A DNA stretch of 64,000 nt from Corynebacterium matruchotii (lineage in GTDB: Bacteria > Actinomycetota > Actinomycetes > Mycobacteriales > Mycobacteriaceae): contig NZ_CP050134.2 in NCBI RefSeq assembly GCF_011612265.2, forward strand, positions 2,294,001-2,358,000, given 5' to 3'. Position 1 is the first letter of the stretch. Each line of letters begins with the position of its first letter. Made by a program: the position numbers and the translations under genes. The notes under the pieces are model-generated. The model saw only the letters and a list, made by a program, of their open reading frames with translations. It was not told the DNA's origin and did no database searches. Positions 19,856-28,121 of the stretch are shown here, in pieces.

Positions 19856-21186
19856 TGGAATCCCTCCTCATTGCGATACGAGCCGGAACGGCGATAGGTG
19901 ATGAGGGCAACCGCGCTGAGCACAATGAATGTCAAAATACCGATAACGGCACCCACGTTATAGTCGCCTCGGTCCACCGTGAGTTTATAGAGCCAGGTAA
20001 TCAATAGGTCGGTCTTACCTGCTGACGCCCCGACGGGGGTTGGGTTACCGCCAGAGAGCATGTAGATCACATTGAAGTTATTGACGTTGGCGGTGAACGT
20101 CGTAATCAGGTACGGGGTGGTCACAAACAGCAGGTAGGGCATGGTGATAAACCGGTAGGTTTGCCACCAGGATGCCCCATCCAAGCGGGCGGCCTCGTAG
20201 AGTTCACCCGGGATGTTTTGCAGAATGCCAGTGATCTGCATGATGGTGAACGGGATGCCGATCCATAGGTTGATCACAATGACCGTCACCCGAGCCCAGG
20301 TGGTATCGGTGAAGAACGGCAGGGGGTCGTTGATAAGCCCGGAGTTCATGAGCAACCGGTTGATAGCACCTTGCGGTTGCAACATGGAGCGCATGACCAG
20401 CAGGGATGCGAACTGCGGCACGGCCACGGATAGGGAGAAAATTGCGCGCCACACGTTTTTCCCCACGGTGGTGCGGCGGTTAATCATCATGGCCACGAAC
20501 ATGCCCAGGAAGTAGTTCAGGAAGGTGGCGAAGAACGCCCACACCAGGGTCCAAACCAGCACCCCGACAAAGAGGTTGAGGTTCACAATACCGCCGCTGT
20601 TGGAAAGCACCTTACCGAAGTTTTCAAAACCCACCCATTCGAAATACAGAGTATGGCGGGAATCGTAGCTGGTGAATGCCATGGAGATCATGAAGATCAG
20701 CGGCAAAATGGTGAACAGCAAAATTCCCAGGGTGGGCAGCGTCATAAAGGTGATGTGCGCATCATCGTTGGTCAGCTGCCGTACATCCTCCTGGAAGTTC
20801 CGAACAGTGCCGGTGCGCATCTGCGCTTCTTGGGCCTTGTAGGCGCTGCGGCAGGAGACGGTAGCGAACCAAATCAGGGCGACGAGGCAGCAAATAGCCA
20901 CCACGCCATAGAGCAATACCACCACCGAGGGCGTGGTTTGGTCGTAATGCCAGTATCCGTCGATTTTTTCTTTCGTTTGCGCACCATTGCTGCCGAGTCC
21001 TGGCAATTCCAGGATTTTTTGCAGGCCAATGGTGAAGAACCAGATCAGGGCGGCAATTTCGATGGCGAGGAATATTAATCCCTTGGCCATCTGGCCGCGT
21101 TTCATATTGCCAAGACCAAACACTAACAGGGAGAGTTTGGTGTAAATATCGCCGTTCGTTTGAACGGTTTTCAACGTGGAAAGCAT
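19852..21186 (-). CDS. musF: Maltodextrin ABC transporter permease, MalF/MusF type
   Basis: 444 residues. Longer than a plain MalF-fold core because of an N-terminal extension with two additional helices (about residues 35-60 and 85-110) joined by a polar loop. The six-helix core follows, with EAARLDGASWWQTYRFITMP as the EAA loop at about residue 340. It is coupled to musG by a 4-bp overlap and lies 36 bp downstream of musE. The three genes form one minus-strand operon. Confidence 0.88.
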   Translation of the reverse strand: MLSTLKTVQTNGDIYTKLSLLVFGLGNMKRGQMAKGLIFLAIEIAALIWFFTIGLQKILELPGLGSNGAQTKEKIDGYWHYDQTTPSVVVLLYGVVAICCLVALIWFATVSCRSAYKAQEAQMRTGTVRNFQEDVRQLTNDDAHITFMTLPTLGILLFTILPLIFMISMAFTSYDSRHTLYFEWVGFENFGKVLSNSGGIVNLNLFVGVLVWTLVWAFFATFLNYFLGMFVAMMINRRTTVGKNVWRAIFSLSVAVPQFASLLVMRSMLQPQGAINRLLMNSGLINDPLPFFTDTTWARVTVIVINLWIGIPFTIMQITGILQNIPGELYEAARLDGASWWQTYRFITMPYLLFVTTPYLITTFTANVNNFNVIYMLSGGNPTPVGASAGKTDLLITWLYKLTVDRGDYNVGAVIGILTFIVLSAVALITYRRSGSYRNEEGFQ

Positions 21187-21222
21187 GACTTATAGTCCTA
21201 TAGTCCTCAAATCGTCTTTCGG

Positions 21223-22425
21223 TTATTTATAAGCCTTGAACCATGCATCAGTCTTTTCTGCAGCGTTCTCCTCGGTGACCTCCCGGTTGAGCAGAGCTCG
21301 ACCAAAGTTTTCGGCGGGGTCCCAAAAATCGGTCATCTTCTTGATCGTAGGCTGCAAAATGGATCCATTCGTCACCGTTTTAATGAGGGCAATAGCGACC
21401 GGATCTGCACTGATTTTTTCATCTGAGGCCAAGTTCTTATCCGCCGGAATCACCCCGTTCTTCTCGTAGTGCACCTTTTGCGATTCCGCAGAGGCGAGGA
21501 ATTCTGCGAACATGGCGGCTTCCCGGGGATATTTCGTGTGCGGGTTATAGGCAATTGCCTTGGATCCGGCAAACGCCTTCATTTGGGTGTCTTGCCCATC
21601 AATGTTGAACATAGGGACCATGGCCACCCCAAGGTTATCGCCCAGGGCTTTTTTGGCGTTTTCGGAATCCCAAGCACCAGAGAACACCACATCCACGCCT
21701 TTGCCGAGCGAGCCTAAACCAGCGCCATCATTATCGTTGATGAAATTGGGGTTATTAACCAGTTTGACCAGGTATTTTGTCACATCAACGGCTTTGTCAC
21801 CGGCTTGGATGCCGGCATTCTCATCGAGACCGTCTTCGCCAAAGAAGGTGGTGCCGGTCGCCGCATAGAAAGCGGGCATGTACCAGGAGTTCGACAGCGG
21901 GAAGGAGACTTTGGCTTTCTCCAGCATGAGGTCGAAGGAGTTGACTTCCTCGCTGCTAAGTTTGGATTTGTCGTAGTAGACGAACCAGGTGTTGGGCTCG
22001 TAAGGCAGGCCATAATACTGATCGTCGGGCCCCTTGACCGAGTTGAGGAGGCTTTCTTCAGCGTATCCCTTCAACATCGCCTCACCATTGTCGGATAGTT
22101 GCCCGACGGCACCCGCGGACATCAGGGTTCCCAACTGGTCATTGGCGAATTGGTAAACGTCGGCGGCGGCAGCGGGGTCTTGCCCCACCGTATCGACAGC
22201 GGAATCCGGCGGAACCACGGAGTTGTGCCAGGTGATATTCAGTTCGGGGTGGTCTTCTTCGAACCAGGCCTGCATGGTTTGCAGCCAGGCGTCTTGATTT
22301 TTTTGGTCTTCCTGACTGGTCCATACAGTCAGCTCAATATTATTACCGGAGTTAGTGGAACAGGCACTAAGGCTAAGGGAGGCTAGCAGCGCAGTGCCTA
22401 CTGCCGCTATAACCGTACGCTTCAT
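21223..22425 (-). CDS. musE: Maltodextrin-binding lipoprotein, MalE/MusE type
   Basis: 400 residues of the family-1 solute-binding fold. Signal peptide MKRTVIAAVGTALLASLSL with lipobox LSAC, so it is anchored to the outer face of the membrane. The mature part begins NIELTVWTSQED, a common family opening. First gene of musEFG. The upstream region has TTGGTA and TATGTG hexamers 18 bp apart on the minus strand, and a small inverted repeat near the start. Sugar specificity is inferred from the permeases and the nearby glucosidase and pullulanase. Confidence 0.88.
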   Translation of the reverse strand: MKRTVIAAVGTALLASLSLSACSTNSGNNIELTVWTSQEDQKNQDAWLQTMQAWFEEDHPELNITWHNSVVPPDSAVDTVGQDPAAAADVYQFANDQLGTLMSAGAVGQLSDNGEAMLKGYAEESLLNSVKGPDDQYYGLPYEPNTWFVYYDKSKLSSEEVNSFDLMLEKAKVSFPLSNSWYMPAFYAATGTTFFGEDGLDENAGIQAGDKAVDVTKYLVKLVNNPNFINDNDGAGLGSLGKGVDVVFSGAWDSENAKKALGDNLGVAMVPMFNIDGQDTQMKAFAGSKAIAYNPHTKYPREAAMFAEFLASAESQKVHYEKNGVIPADKNLASDEKISADPVAIALIKTVTNGSILQPTIKKMTDFWDPAENFGRALLNREVTEENAAEKTDAWFKAYK

Positions 22426-22440
22426 AAATCATCACTTTCC

Positions 22441-22456
22441 TTCAGTACGCACTGAA
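22441..22456. promoter_or_regulatory. Inverted repeat before musE
   Basis: TTCAGT-acgc-ACTGAA lies 16 bp before the musE ATG, between the candidate promoter and the start codon. Its place suits a repressor site, but the motif does not match a LacI consensus that I know. Confidence 0.35.
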
Positions 22457-22682
22457 ATTTTCACATAGCATTTAGTGATGCTCATTACCAATGATGAGAC
22501 AGTCAGAATAGATCACATCTTACCCCCATCAATCGTATTATTTAAGACTAATGTCCAAAAAACAGGACAAGAATCACATTCTCTCCCCACCCCTGTTACT
22601 TACAACACATTGCGCCCCCGCTTTACGACGACTAAAGCTGGGCCCAAGTCCCCTCTCAACTGCAACAACACCAGCCCCATCT

Positions 22683-23675
22683 ATGCTCACGCTCATCCCC
22701 CGCACCACCACCCCCACCACCCCCACCGCTGTCACAGCCGTTTCGGCGGCTCCAGCTCCGGCCACTGATTTACTCCTCCTCACTAAACAATGGTGCGTCC
22801 CCCGCCTCGACTACACCAATGCGACCCCCGAACAGCAGCTTGTCATTCACATTCAAGCGGCCACCATTTCCTGCCGAACCGCCGTCATCAGCGGCCTGGC
22901 GGCGGCCCTCATCCAGGGCATTCCCACCCTCAACCAAGATCACGACACCCACGTCGAACTGACTCTACCCCACCACCATAGACCCCCTTCCCGCACCCAA
23001 TGGCCCCTTATTTTTTACTACCGTGACGCCTACCTCCCGCCGGAAGACATCACCAATATCGCAGGCCACCGGGTCACCACCATCCCCCGCACCTTCACCG
23101 ACATCTATGCCCGACATGGTGAATTGGAAGCATTGGCCTACCTCGAATCCGCCCTCAACCGGGGCCACACCAAGCAGGAATTTCAGGACTACCTCACCAC
23201 ACACCATGGGCAATGGAACACGGTCAAACTCCAGCGCATTCTCGACCTTGCCTGCTACGGCATCGAATCCGTGCAGGAAACCCGGGCCCGCTACGCCATC
23301 ATCACCCAACTGCCCACGACACTAGTTACCCCACAGGCCGTCATCCCGGTCCCCCACCGCACCATCGTTGGTAGGTGGTCGTTGAAGCGTGTGGATCTCC
23401 TACTCGACAATTGGCTGGTTATTGAAATCGACGGACACAGCAAATACATCGGCGCTCCCCAGCACCGGCTCAATATTTTCCAGAACCAAATCCATCGTGA
23501 CGTCCACATTTCCCGCCACGGCTACCACATTCTCCGCTTCACCCCGGCCGAAATAGCCACATACCTCATCCCCACCATTGCCCGGATCCTCCAACTCCAA
23601 CCGGCTGCCCCACCAACCAGACACACCGTCTACGACCTGACGGCTACCATCCCCTACTGGTCCCACCAACAATAA
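22683..23675 (+). CDS. DUF559/Vsr-like nuclease-fold protein
   Basis: About 330 residues from the ATG at 22683. The frame stays open back to an ATG at 22551, but that part contains a GCTTTACGAC word typical of spacer DNA here and low-complexity sequence, so the shorter start is preferred. The C-terminal third has LDNWLVIEIDGHSKY, then RDVHISRHGYHILRFTPAEI, a pattern of DUF559 proteins related to Vsr-type endonucleases; the N-terminal two thirds resemble AbiEi-like helical domains. Its role is unknown; a defence or repair role is possible. A large terminator follows. Confidence 0.75.
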   Translation: MLTLIPRTTTPTTPTAVTAVSAAPAPATDLLLLTKQWCVPRLDYTNATPEQQLVIHIQAATISCRTAVISGLAAALIQGIPTLNQDHDTHVELTLPHHHRPPSRTQWPLIFYYRDAYLPPEDITNIAGHRVTTIPRTFTDIYARHGELEALAYLESALNRGHTKQEFQDYLTTHHGQWNTVKLQRILDLACYGIESVQETRARYAIITQLPTTLVTPQAVIPVPHRTIVGRWSLKRVDLLLDNWLVIEIDGHSKYIGAPQHRLNIFQNQIHRDVHISRHGYHILRFTPAEIATYLIPTIARILQLQPAAPPTRHTVYDLTATIPYWSHQQ

Positions 23676-23686
23676 CGGGAAGATTA

Positions 23687-23787
23687 GACGGCCTTCCCCT
23701 GGGTCACCATGCCTACATAGCCAAATCGCATCTGCTACCACCTATTTTCAGCTGGTAGCAGGTGCGATTTTCCGTGATTAGGCCGTC
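23687..23787 (+). terminator. Nested double hairpin terminator
   Basis: Inner stem of 18 positions (23723-23740 with 23753-23770, one G-U pair) followed by TTTTCC. An outer 8-bp stem GACGGCCT / AGGCCGTC (23687-23694 and 23780-23787) encloses it. It lies just after the DUF559-like gene and before repeat cluster 4. Confidence 0.8.
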
Positions 23788-23851
23788 TCCACCAAGACCT
23801 CCCCACCCAAATCCCCGGTAGGCCCTCAGTAGGCCCCCGATAGCAAATCCA

Positions 23852-24246
23852 ATAAGCTGGGGACCCGACTTTCTCCCCTGCCAAGGCGGCATTTCACCAG
23901 GGAAAACACCACACCCCGGCGGGGTCCCCAGCTTAGCGGAAGTGCAACCTGGCAGGGGACCTCGCTACATGTCCCTGAACAGGGATTCTGGCCCCTGGGA
24001 GACGTCGTAAAGCTAGCTGCAGCAAACCCGATAAGCTAGGGACCTCAACCCCCACCAGGCAAACGGCCAGGGAAAACAGGCGCATCCAGGAAGGTCCCCG
24101 GCTTAGCAACTATGCGGCGCCAAGCACGCCCAGCCGGGGCACGGAGAACGGGGAACAGACAGCAGAACCGATAAGCTGGGGACCCGGCTACGGGCGGCGT
24201 GTTTGCGCTGGAGCCACATGGCCGCTCCACCAGGTCCCCAGCTTAG
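23852..24246. repeat. Cluster 4 of TAAGCTGGGGACC inverted-repeat elements (3 copies)
   Basis: Elements at 23852-23936, 24029-24106 and 24169-24246; starts are 177 and 140 bp apart. Loops of the first two contain CCAGGGAAAA. Copy 2 has arms AGGGACC / GGTCCCCGGC. Left flanks read AGCAAATCC, AGCAAACCC and AGCAGAACC before the (G)ATAAGC arm; right flanks read AAGTGCAACC, CTATGCGG and AAGTGCAGCC. A GTCGTAAAGC word lies between copies 1 and 2. Located between the nested terminator and the GH13 gene. Confidence 0.9.
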
Positions 24247-24322
24247 AAGAAGTGCAGCCCCGGCAACCCTGGGGTGGCCCTGGGTGGCCTTGGGCAGGGA
24301 CCGGGTGCATTACCCTGGGAGC

Positions 24323-25867
24323 ATGAGCAACACTCCCCCACCATCAAACCCCGGCCTGGACCTGGAGTCCGAGATCCTCTACCAGATTTATCCCCAGAGC
24401 TTTGCCGATTCCAATGGGGACGGCATTGGGGACCTGGCCGGCATCACCAGCAAGCTGGATTACCTCGCTGACCTGGGAATCACCATGATCTGGCTCAATC
24501 CGATTTTTGATTCCCCCTTCAAAGATGCCGGCTACGACGTGCGCGACTACTACCGGATTGCGCCGCGGTACGGCACCACGGAAGACCTCGTGACCCTCGT
24601 GGAGCAGGCGCACCGCCACGGCATAAAAGTGCTACTCGACCTGGTGCCGGGCCACACCAGTGAGGAGCACGCCTGGTTTCAGCAGAGCGCGCGGCCGGAA
24701 CCGAACGAATTCTCCGACCGCCACATCTGGACCGAACACGCCTTCGATAATGGGGCGGGTTTGCCATTCATCGGAGGTGAGTACGATCGGAATGGCACCT
24801 ACATTTTGAACTTCTTCAAGTCACAGCCGGCCCTGAATTATGGCTTTCACCAGCGGAATCGCCCATGGCAGCAGTCACCGGACGCACCGGGACCCATGGC
24901 CACTAGGCAGGCCATGGTGGAGGTCATGAAGCATTGGCTCGAACTGGGATGCGACGGGTTCCGGGTGGATATGGCGGATTCGCTCGTGAAGTTCGACACG
25001 GAGGACAAGCAGGCGACCATTGCCGTGTGGCAGGATATGATCGGCCGGGTGCGCGCAATGTATCCGAATGCGATCCTGGTGTCGGAGTGGGGCAAGCCCG
25101 AACTGGCGCACGAGGCGGGGTTTGATATGGACTTCTATTTGGATTGGGGTGACAACGGGTATCACCTGCTCACCAGGGAGTCCCCGGATCCGTTGGATCG
25201 CACGCATGATCGAAGCTTTTTCGCCCAGCATTCCGACACCCCGGCCACCGATTTCATTGTGCAATACGAACCATTGTATCGGCATGGATTGTTTAACATT
25301 ATCAGTGGGAATCACGACACCCCACGCCTGGCCCCGCGCCTCACCGAGGCCGAACGGATGGCGTTTTTCTTCTTCCTGCTCACCATGCCCGGCGTGCCCA
25401 CCATTTATTACGGTGACGAAATCGGCATGGAATACGTCAAGATTCCCACGAAGGAGGGCGGATATGCCCGCACGGGGTCGCGCACACCCATGCAGTGGGA
25501 TAGCACCCAGCCCAACTATGGGTTTTCCACCGCCGCGCCAGAGTCCCTGTATTTGCCGGTTTCCGGCGGTCCGAGCGTCGATAAGCAGCCGCAGTTATTG
25601 GCGCTGACCAGGCAGCTTATTGCGATTCGCCGCACCACGCCCGCGTTGCAAGCCAGCGCGCCGCTGGAGTTCCTGCCCACGCCACACCCCCGCCTGCTCG
25701 CTTATCGACGCTCCCACCTCACCATTGTTATCAATCCCAGCGCGCAGCCGCTCGACTACCCGGACGCCAATGGCACCATGGTCGCAGGGATCGGCGGGGC
25801 TGAGCTCACCGAGGCCGGGCTGCACCTGCCGCCCACCGCCGCTGCGATTGTTGATACAGATAAATAG
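24323..25867 (+). CDS. GH13 alpha-glucosidase/alpha-amylase family enzyme
   Basis: 514 residues from the ATG at 24323, which has GGGAG just upstream; the longer open frame reaches back into repeat cluster 4 and is rejected. It is a cytosolic (beta/alpha)8 enzyme with conserved regions: DLVPGHTS (region I), DGFRVDMAD with the nucleophile Asp (II), LVSEWGK with the acid Glu (III) and ISGNHDTPR (IV). The opening ILYQIYPQSFADSNGDGIGDL is typical of oligo-1,6-glucosidase, alpha-glucosidase and trehalose-synthase relatives. It probably hydrolyses imported maltodextrins together with MusEFG-K and PulA. Exact specificity is open. Confidence 0.9.
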   Translation: MSNTPPPSNPGLDLESEILYQIYPQSFADSNGDGIGDLAGITSKLDYLADLGITMIWLNPIFDSPFKDAGYDVRDYYRIAPRYGTTEDLVTLVEQAHRHGIKVLLDLVPGHTSEEHAWFQQSARPEPNEFSDRHIWTEHAFDNGAGLPFIGGEYDRNGTYILNFFKSQPALNYGFHQRNRPWQQSPDAPGPMATRQAMVEVMKHWLELGCDGFRVDMADSLVKFDTEDKQATIAVWQDMIGRVRAMYPNAILVSEWGKPELAHEAGFDMDFYLDWGDNGYHLLTRESPDPLDRTHDRSFFAQHSDTPATDFIVQYEPLYRHGLFNIISGNHDTPRLAPRLTEAERMAFFFFLLTMPGVPTIYYGDEIGMEYVKIPTKEGGYARTGSRTPMQWDSTQPNYGFSTAAPESLYLPVSGGPSVDKQPQLLALTRQLIAIRRTTPALQASAPLEFLPTPHPRLLAYRRSHLTIVINPSAQPLDYPDANGTMVAGIGGAELTEAGLHLPPTAAAIVDTDK

Positions 25868-25887
25868 TCTGACCTATCCGCACCACT

Positions 25888-25913
25888 GCCACGGCCCATT
25901 CCGTGGCTATTTT
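25888..25913 (+). terminator. Intrinsic terminator after the GH13 gene
   Basis: GCCACGG, a 6-nt loop, CCGTGGC, then TATTTT; 20 bp past the stop codon. Confidence 0.85.
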
Positions 25914-26101
25914 CATATGAAAAGCCCTTTTGCTACATTAATAAACCCTCATACTCCAAGCGTGTTGCAGATTTGCTAATTCGCCGTGACCAAGGATAAC
26001 GAACAAATAAACATTCATAGAGATCATTTCGGTATATTTTAATTCTTTCATGATTCTGTACTTTATTTCCCCTAGTTACTAGCGTGGAAAGTGGATAACC
26101 T

Positions 26102-26131
26102 CACCGATTAATCTTTGTATTAATCTCGGTG
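26102..26131 (+). promoter_or_regulatory. Inverted repeat upstream of the peptide/pseudokinase cluster
   Basis: CACCGATTAAT, CTTTGT, ATTAATCTCGGTG pair with a 2-nt bulge. It lies in an AT-rich stretch about 50 bp before the 34-aa ORF. TTGTAT within it and TATTTA 16 bp later could be a promoter, so the repeat may be an operator. The AT-rich interval 25914-26101 contains nothing else I can support. Confidence 0.45.
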
Positions 26132-26183
26132 AAAAATATTTACCGACCTGTTACACAATAGTTTTTGAGGAATAACGATCATT

Positions 26184-26288
26184 ATGAGTGCTACCGGTTT
26201 TACGGACTCCCTCGCGGGCCCTAGCCTAGTTCCGCCGGCACGCCACATTAATAAAATGGTTTTTCCTATGAACGGCGGGGGTTTATGA
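26184..26288 (+). CDS. 34-residue ORF, possible peptide or leader of the cluster
   Basis: Starts MSATGFTDSL and ends VFPMNGGGL; no Cys, several Ser/Thr, a Pro-rich middle (PSLVPPAR) and a GGGL tail. GAGG lies about 13 nt upstream, which is longer than ideal. It ends 3 bp before the glycosyltransferase-like gene, so translation could be coupled. It may be a leader ORF that controls the operon or a ribosomally made peptide acted on by the downstream proteins; neither can be shown from sequence. It may also be non-coding. Confidence 0.4.
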   Translation: MSATGFTDSLAGPSLVPPARHINKMVFPMNGGGL

Positions 26289-26291
26289 CCG

Positions 26292-27002
26292 ATGCGTATC
26301 GCTTACGTTAGTGTCGACCCCGGGGTGTCGGTCTTTGGTCCGCATGGTGCCAGCGTCCACATCCAAGAAATTGTGCGCGAATTTGCAGCTCAGGGGCATG
26401 AGGTTACCATTTTTACTACCCGGCGCGGGTTCGACCTGGTTTACGAACGGTATTCGCTATTCAACACGGTGATTGCGGAGGTAAATCAGCCCGGCGTATT
26501 GGAGGTGAATTCGCCGCTGTTGGATCTGCAGCGGGCACACCGGGACGTGGTGGATTATGTGATTTGGGCGGCCGCGGTGGCCCAGGAGCAGTGGCAGTTG
26601 CGGATTGTGGGGGATGGCCCGCAGCGGGTGCCGTTGATGGACTTAGCGCAGAAATTGCGTGTAGATGCGGATTTTCGGGGCGCGGTGAGCCCTTCGGAGA
26701 TTCCAGGACAGTTGCGAGGTTCGGCGATTGGGGTTGCGCCGTACCCGGAAACAGTGTCCGCGCATCATTATTTTTCCCCATTGCAGGTTTATGAGTATTT
26801 AGCCGCGGGTCTGCCGATTGTGGCTTCAAATATTGGGCAGATTCCGCACGCGGTGGGGGACGCCGGGGTGCTGGTTCCGGGCTCTAATGCCAGCGCCCTG
26901 GCTCAAGCTTTGGTGAGCCAGTCGCGGGGTATGTCGGGGTGGCGCCGGCATATAGGGCATAGGGGGCATAGAGGGTGGCATATGCGGGGTACGGCGTCAT
27001 GA
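26292..27002 (+). pseudogene. Internally deleted GT4 glycosyltransferase
   Basis: 236 residues where family members have about 380-420. The N-terminal start MRIAYVSVDPGVSVFGPHGASVHIQ belongs to the acceptor domain of GT-B/GT4 enzymes, and LRIVGDGPQR through YEYLAAGLPIVASNIGQIPHAV is the nucleotide-sugar domain with its conserved Glu. Comparison with the usual order shows missing blocks after TTRRG and after RAHRDVV, both in frame, and an odd C-terminal tail (WRRHIGHRGHRGWHMRG) that looks like readout of unrelated DNA. The acceptor domain cannot fold normally, so loss of enzyme activity is likely. It is co-oriented with the next three genes. Confidence 0.7.
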
Positions 27003-27098
27003 GCTAGCCGAACCTTTTCATCGCCACCTTTTGCAACCCATAACCCTATAACCAGCCAGAATCATCAGGAATTATAAAGAAGTAGGAATAACCGCATC

Positions 27099-28121
27099 AT
27101 GGATACCTCGACTGTGCTTCGTACGTTGTTGAACGATCAAGACCGTGCCGAATTATTGGGCCGGGATACTGCAATTACGCAGGTGGAGGTTGCGCCGGAT
27201 ACGTCGATTGTGTTGGGGTTGGCGGATAATCGGTGGGCTCGGGTGTTGTGGCCGACGCAGCATAGTAGTGCGAAGCGGGTGGCGGATTGGGCGCGTCATT
27301 ATCATTTGTGGGAGTCGACGACGCAGTTGTCGCGGGATATTTTATTGCAGCAGGGGGAGTTGAAGGCGGATGAGAAGTTGGCGCCGCATTTGGTGGGGAT
27401 GGGTGGTTCGACCCGGGTGTTGCGGTATACGCCGTCGAAGCGGGTGGTGTTGCGGCATGGTAATCATGTGATTGAGGTGTCGCATCGGCGGTTTCCGCAG
27501 CATCAGATTACTGGGGTGCCGACGCCCCGGAAGTTAGGGCCGGTGGCGGATCCGCATTTGGTGGTGCATGAGTTTGTAGCCGATCGGGATTTGTCGTCAG
27601 AGCATGCCCCGGAGTTGGATGCGATAGCGGGGATGGTGTTTGCGCGGCTGCATCGGTTGCCGCCGCCGGAGGGTCCGTGCACGAATGTGTTTCGGCGGTT
27701 GGCAGCGTTGGCTCAGCTGTTTCGGTATTTGAATCCGATTTTGGCGGCGCGGCTGAATTGGATTGCGGGGCATGTTGAAGAATTAGGTGGTACACCGGTA
27801 TTTAGTCATGGCGATGCTTCTCCTGCACGGGTGCTGACTGATGGTACGCAATTGTGGTTGACCAATTTTGAGCGTGCTTGTGGTGGGCCGGCTGCGGTGG
27901 ATGTGGGGTCGTATGTGGAGACGAGTGACTCAGAAGCTAGTGAACGGTTCATTTCTGGTTATACGCGGGCTGGTGGCAAGCTCCCGAATGCGCGGGCATT
28001 GCGGCATGCTCGGGCCCAGGCAAAGCTTTTGCGTATTGCGGATCCATTGCGGCAAGGCCATGCTGATTGGGAAACCGAAATTTTTGCTGAGCTTGATGCA
28101 GTAAAGGAGCTTGTATTATGA
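27099..28121 (+). CDS. APH-fold phosphotransferase-like protein, catalytic residues missing
   Basis: 340 residues. The C-lobe motif region reads FSHGDASPARVLTDG and then LWLTNFERACGG. In active aminoglycoside-phosphotransferase-fold kinases this would be HGDxxxxN and IDFE/IDWE: the metal-binding Asn is replaced (R) and the second metal-binding Asp is Asn. The N-lobe segment VIEVSHRR has Glu where a Lys normally binds ATP phosphates. It is therefore a probable pseudokinase. It overlaps the next gene by 4 bp (ATGA). Family assignment is seen; lack of activity is inference. Confidence 0.8.
   Translation: MDTSTVLRTLLNDQDRAELLGRDTAITQVEVAPDTSIVLGLADNRWARVLWPTQHSSAKRVADWARHYHLWESTTQLSRDILLQQGELKADEKLAPHLVGMGGSTRVLRYTPSKRVVLRHGNHVIEVSHRRFPQHQITGVPTPRKLGPVADPHLVVHEFVADRDLSSEHAPELDAIAGMVFARLHRLPPPEGPCTNVFRRLAALAQLFRYLNPILAARLNWIAGHVEELGGTPVFSHGDASPARVLTDGTQLWLTNFERACGGPAAVDVGSYVETSDSEASERFISGYTRAGGKLPNARALRHARAQAKLLRIADPLRQGHADWETEIFAELDAVKELVL

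Noticed and set aside
22551..22682. N-terminal extension of the DUF559-like protein from the ATG at 22551
   Set aside because: Region is Thr/Pro low-complexity and holds an intergenic-type GCTTTACGAC word; the ATG at 22683 is more credible.
24203..24322. Longer start of the GH13 enzyme
   Set aside because: It would translate the right arm of an inverted-repeat element; the ATG at 24323 fits the family start.
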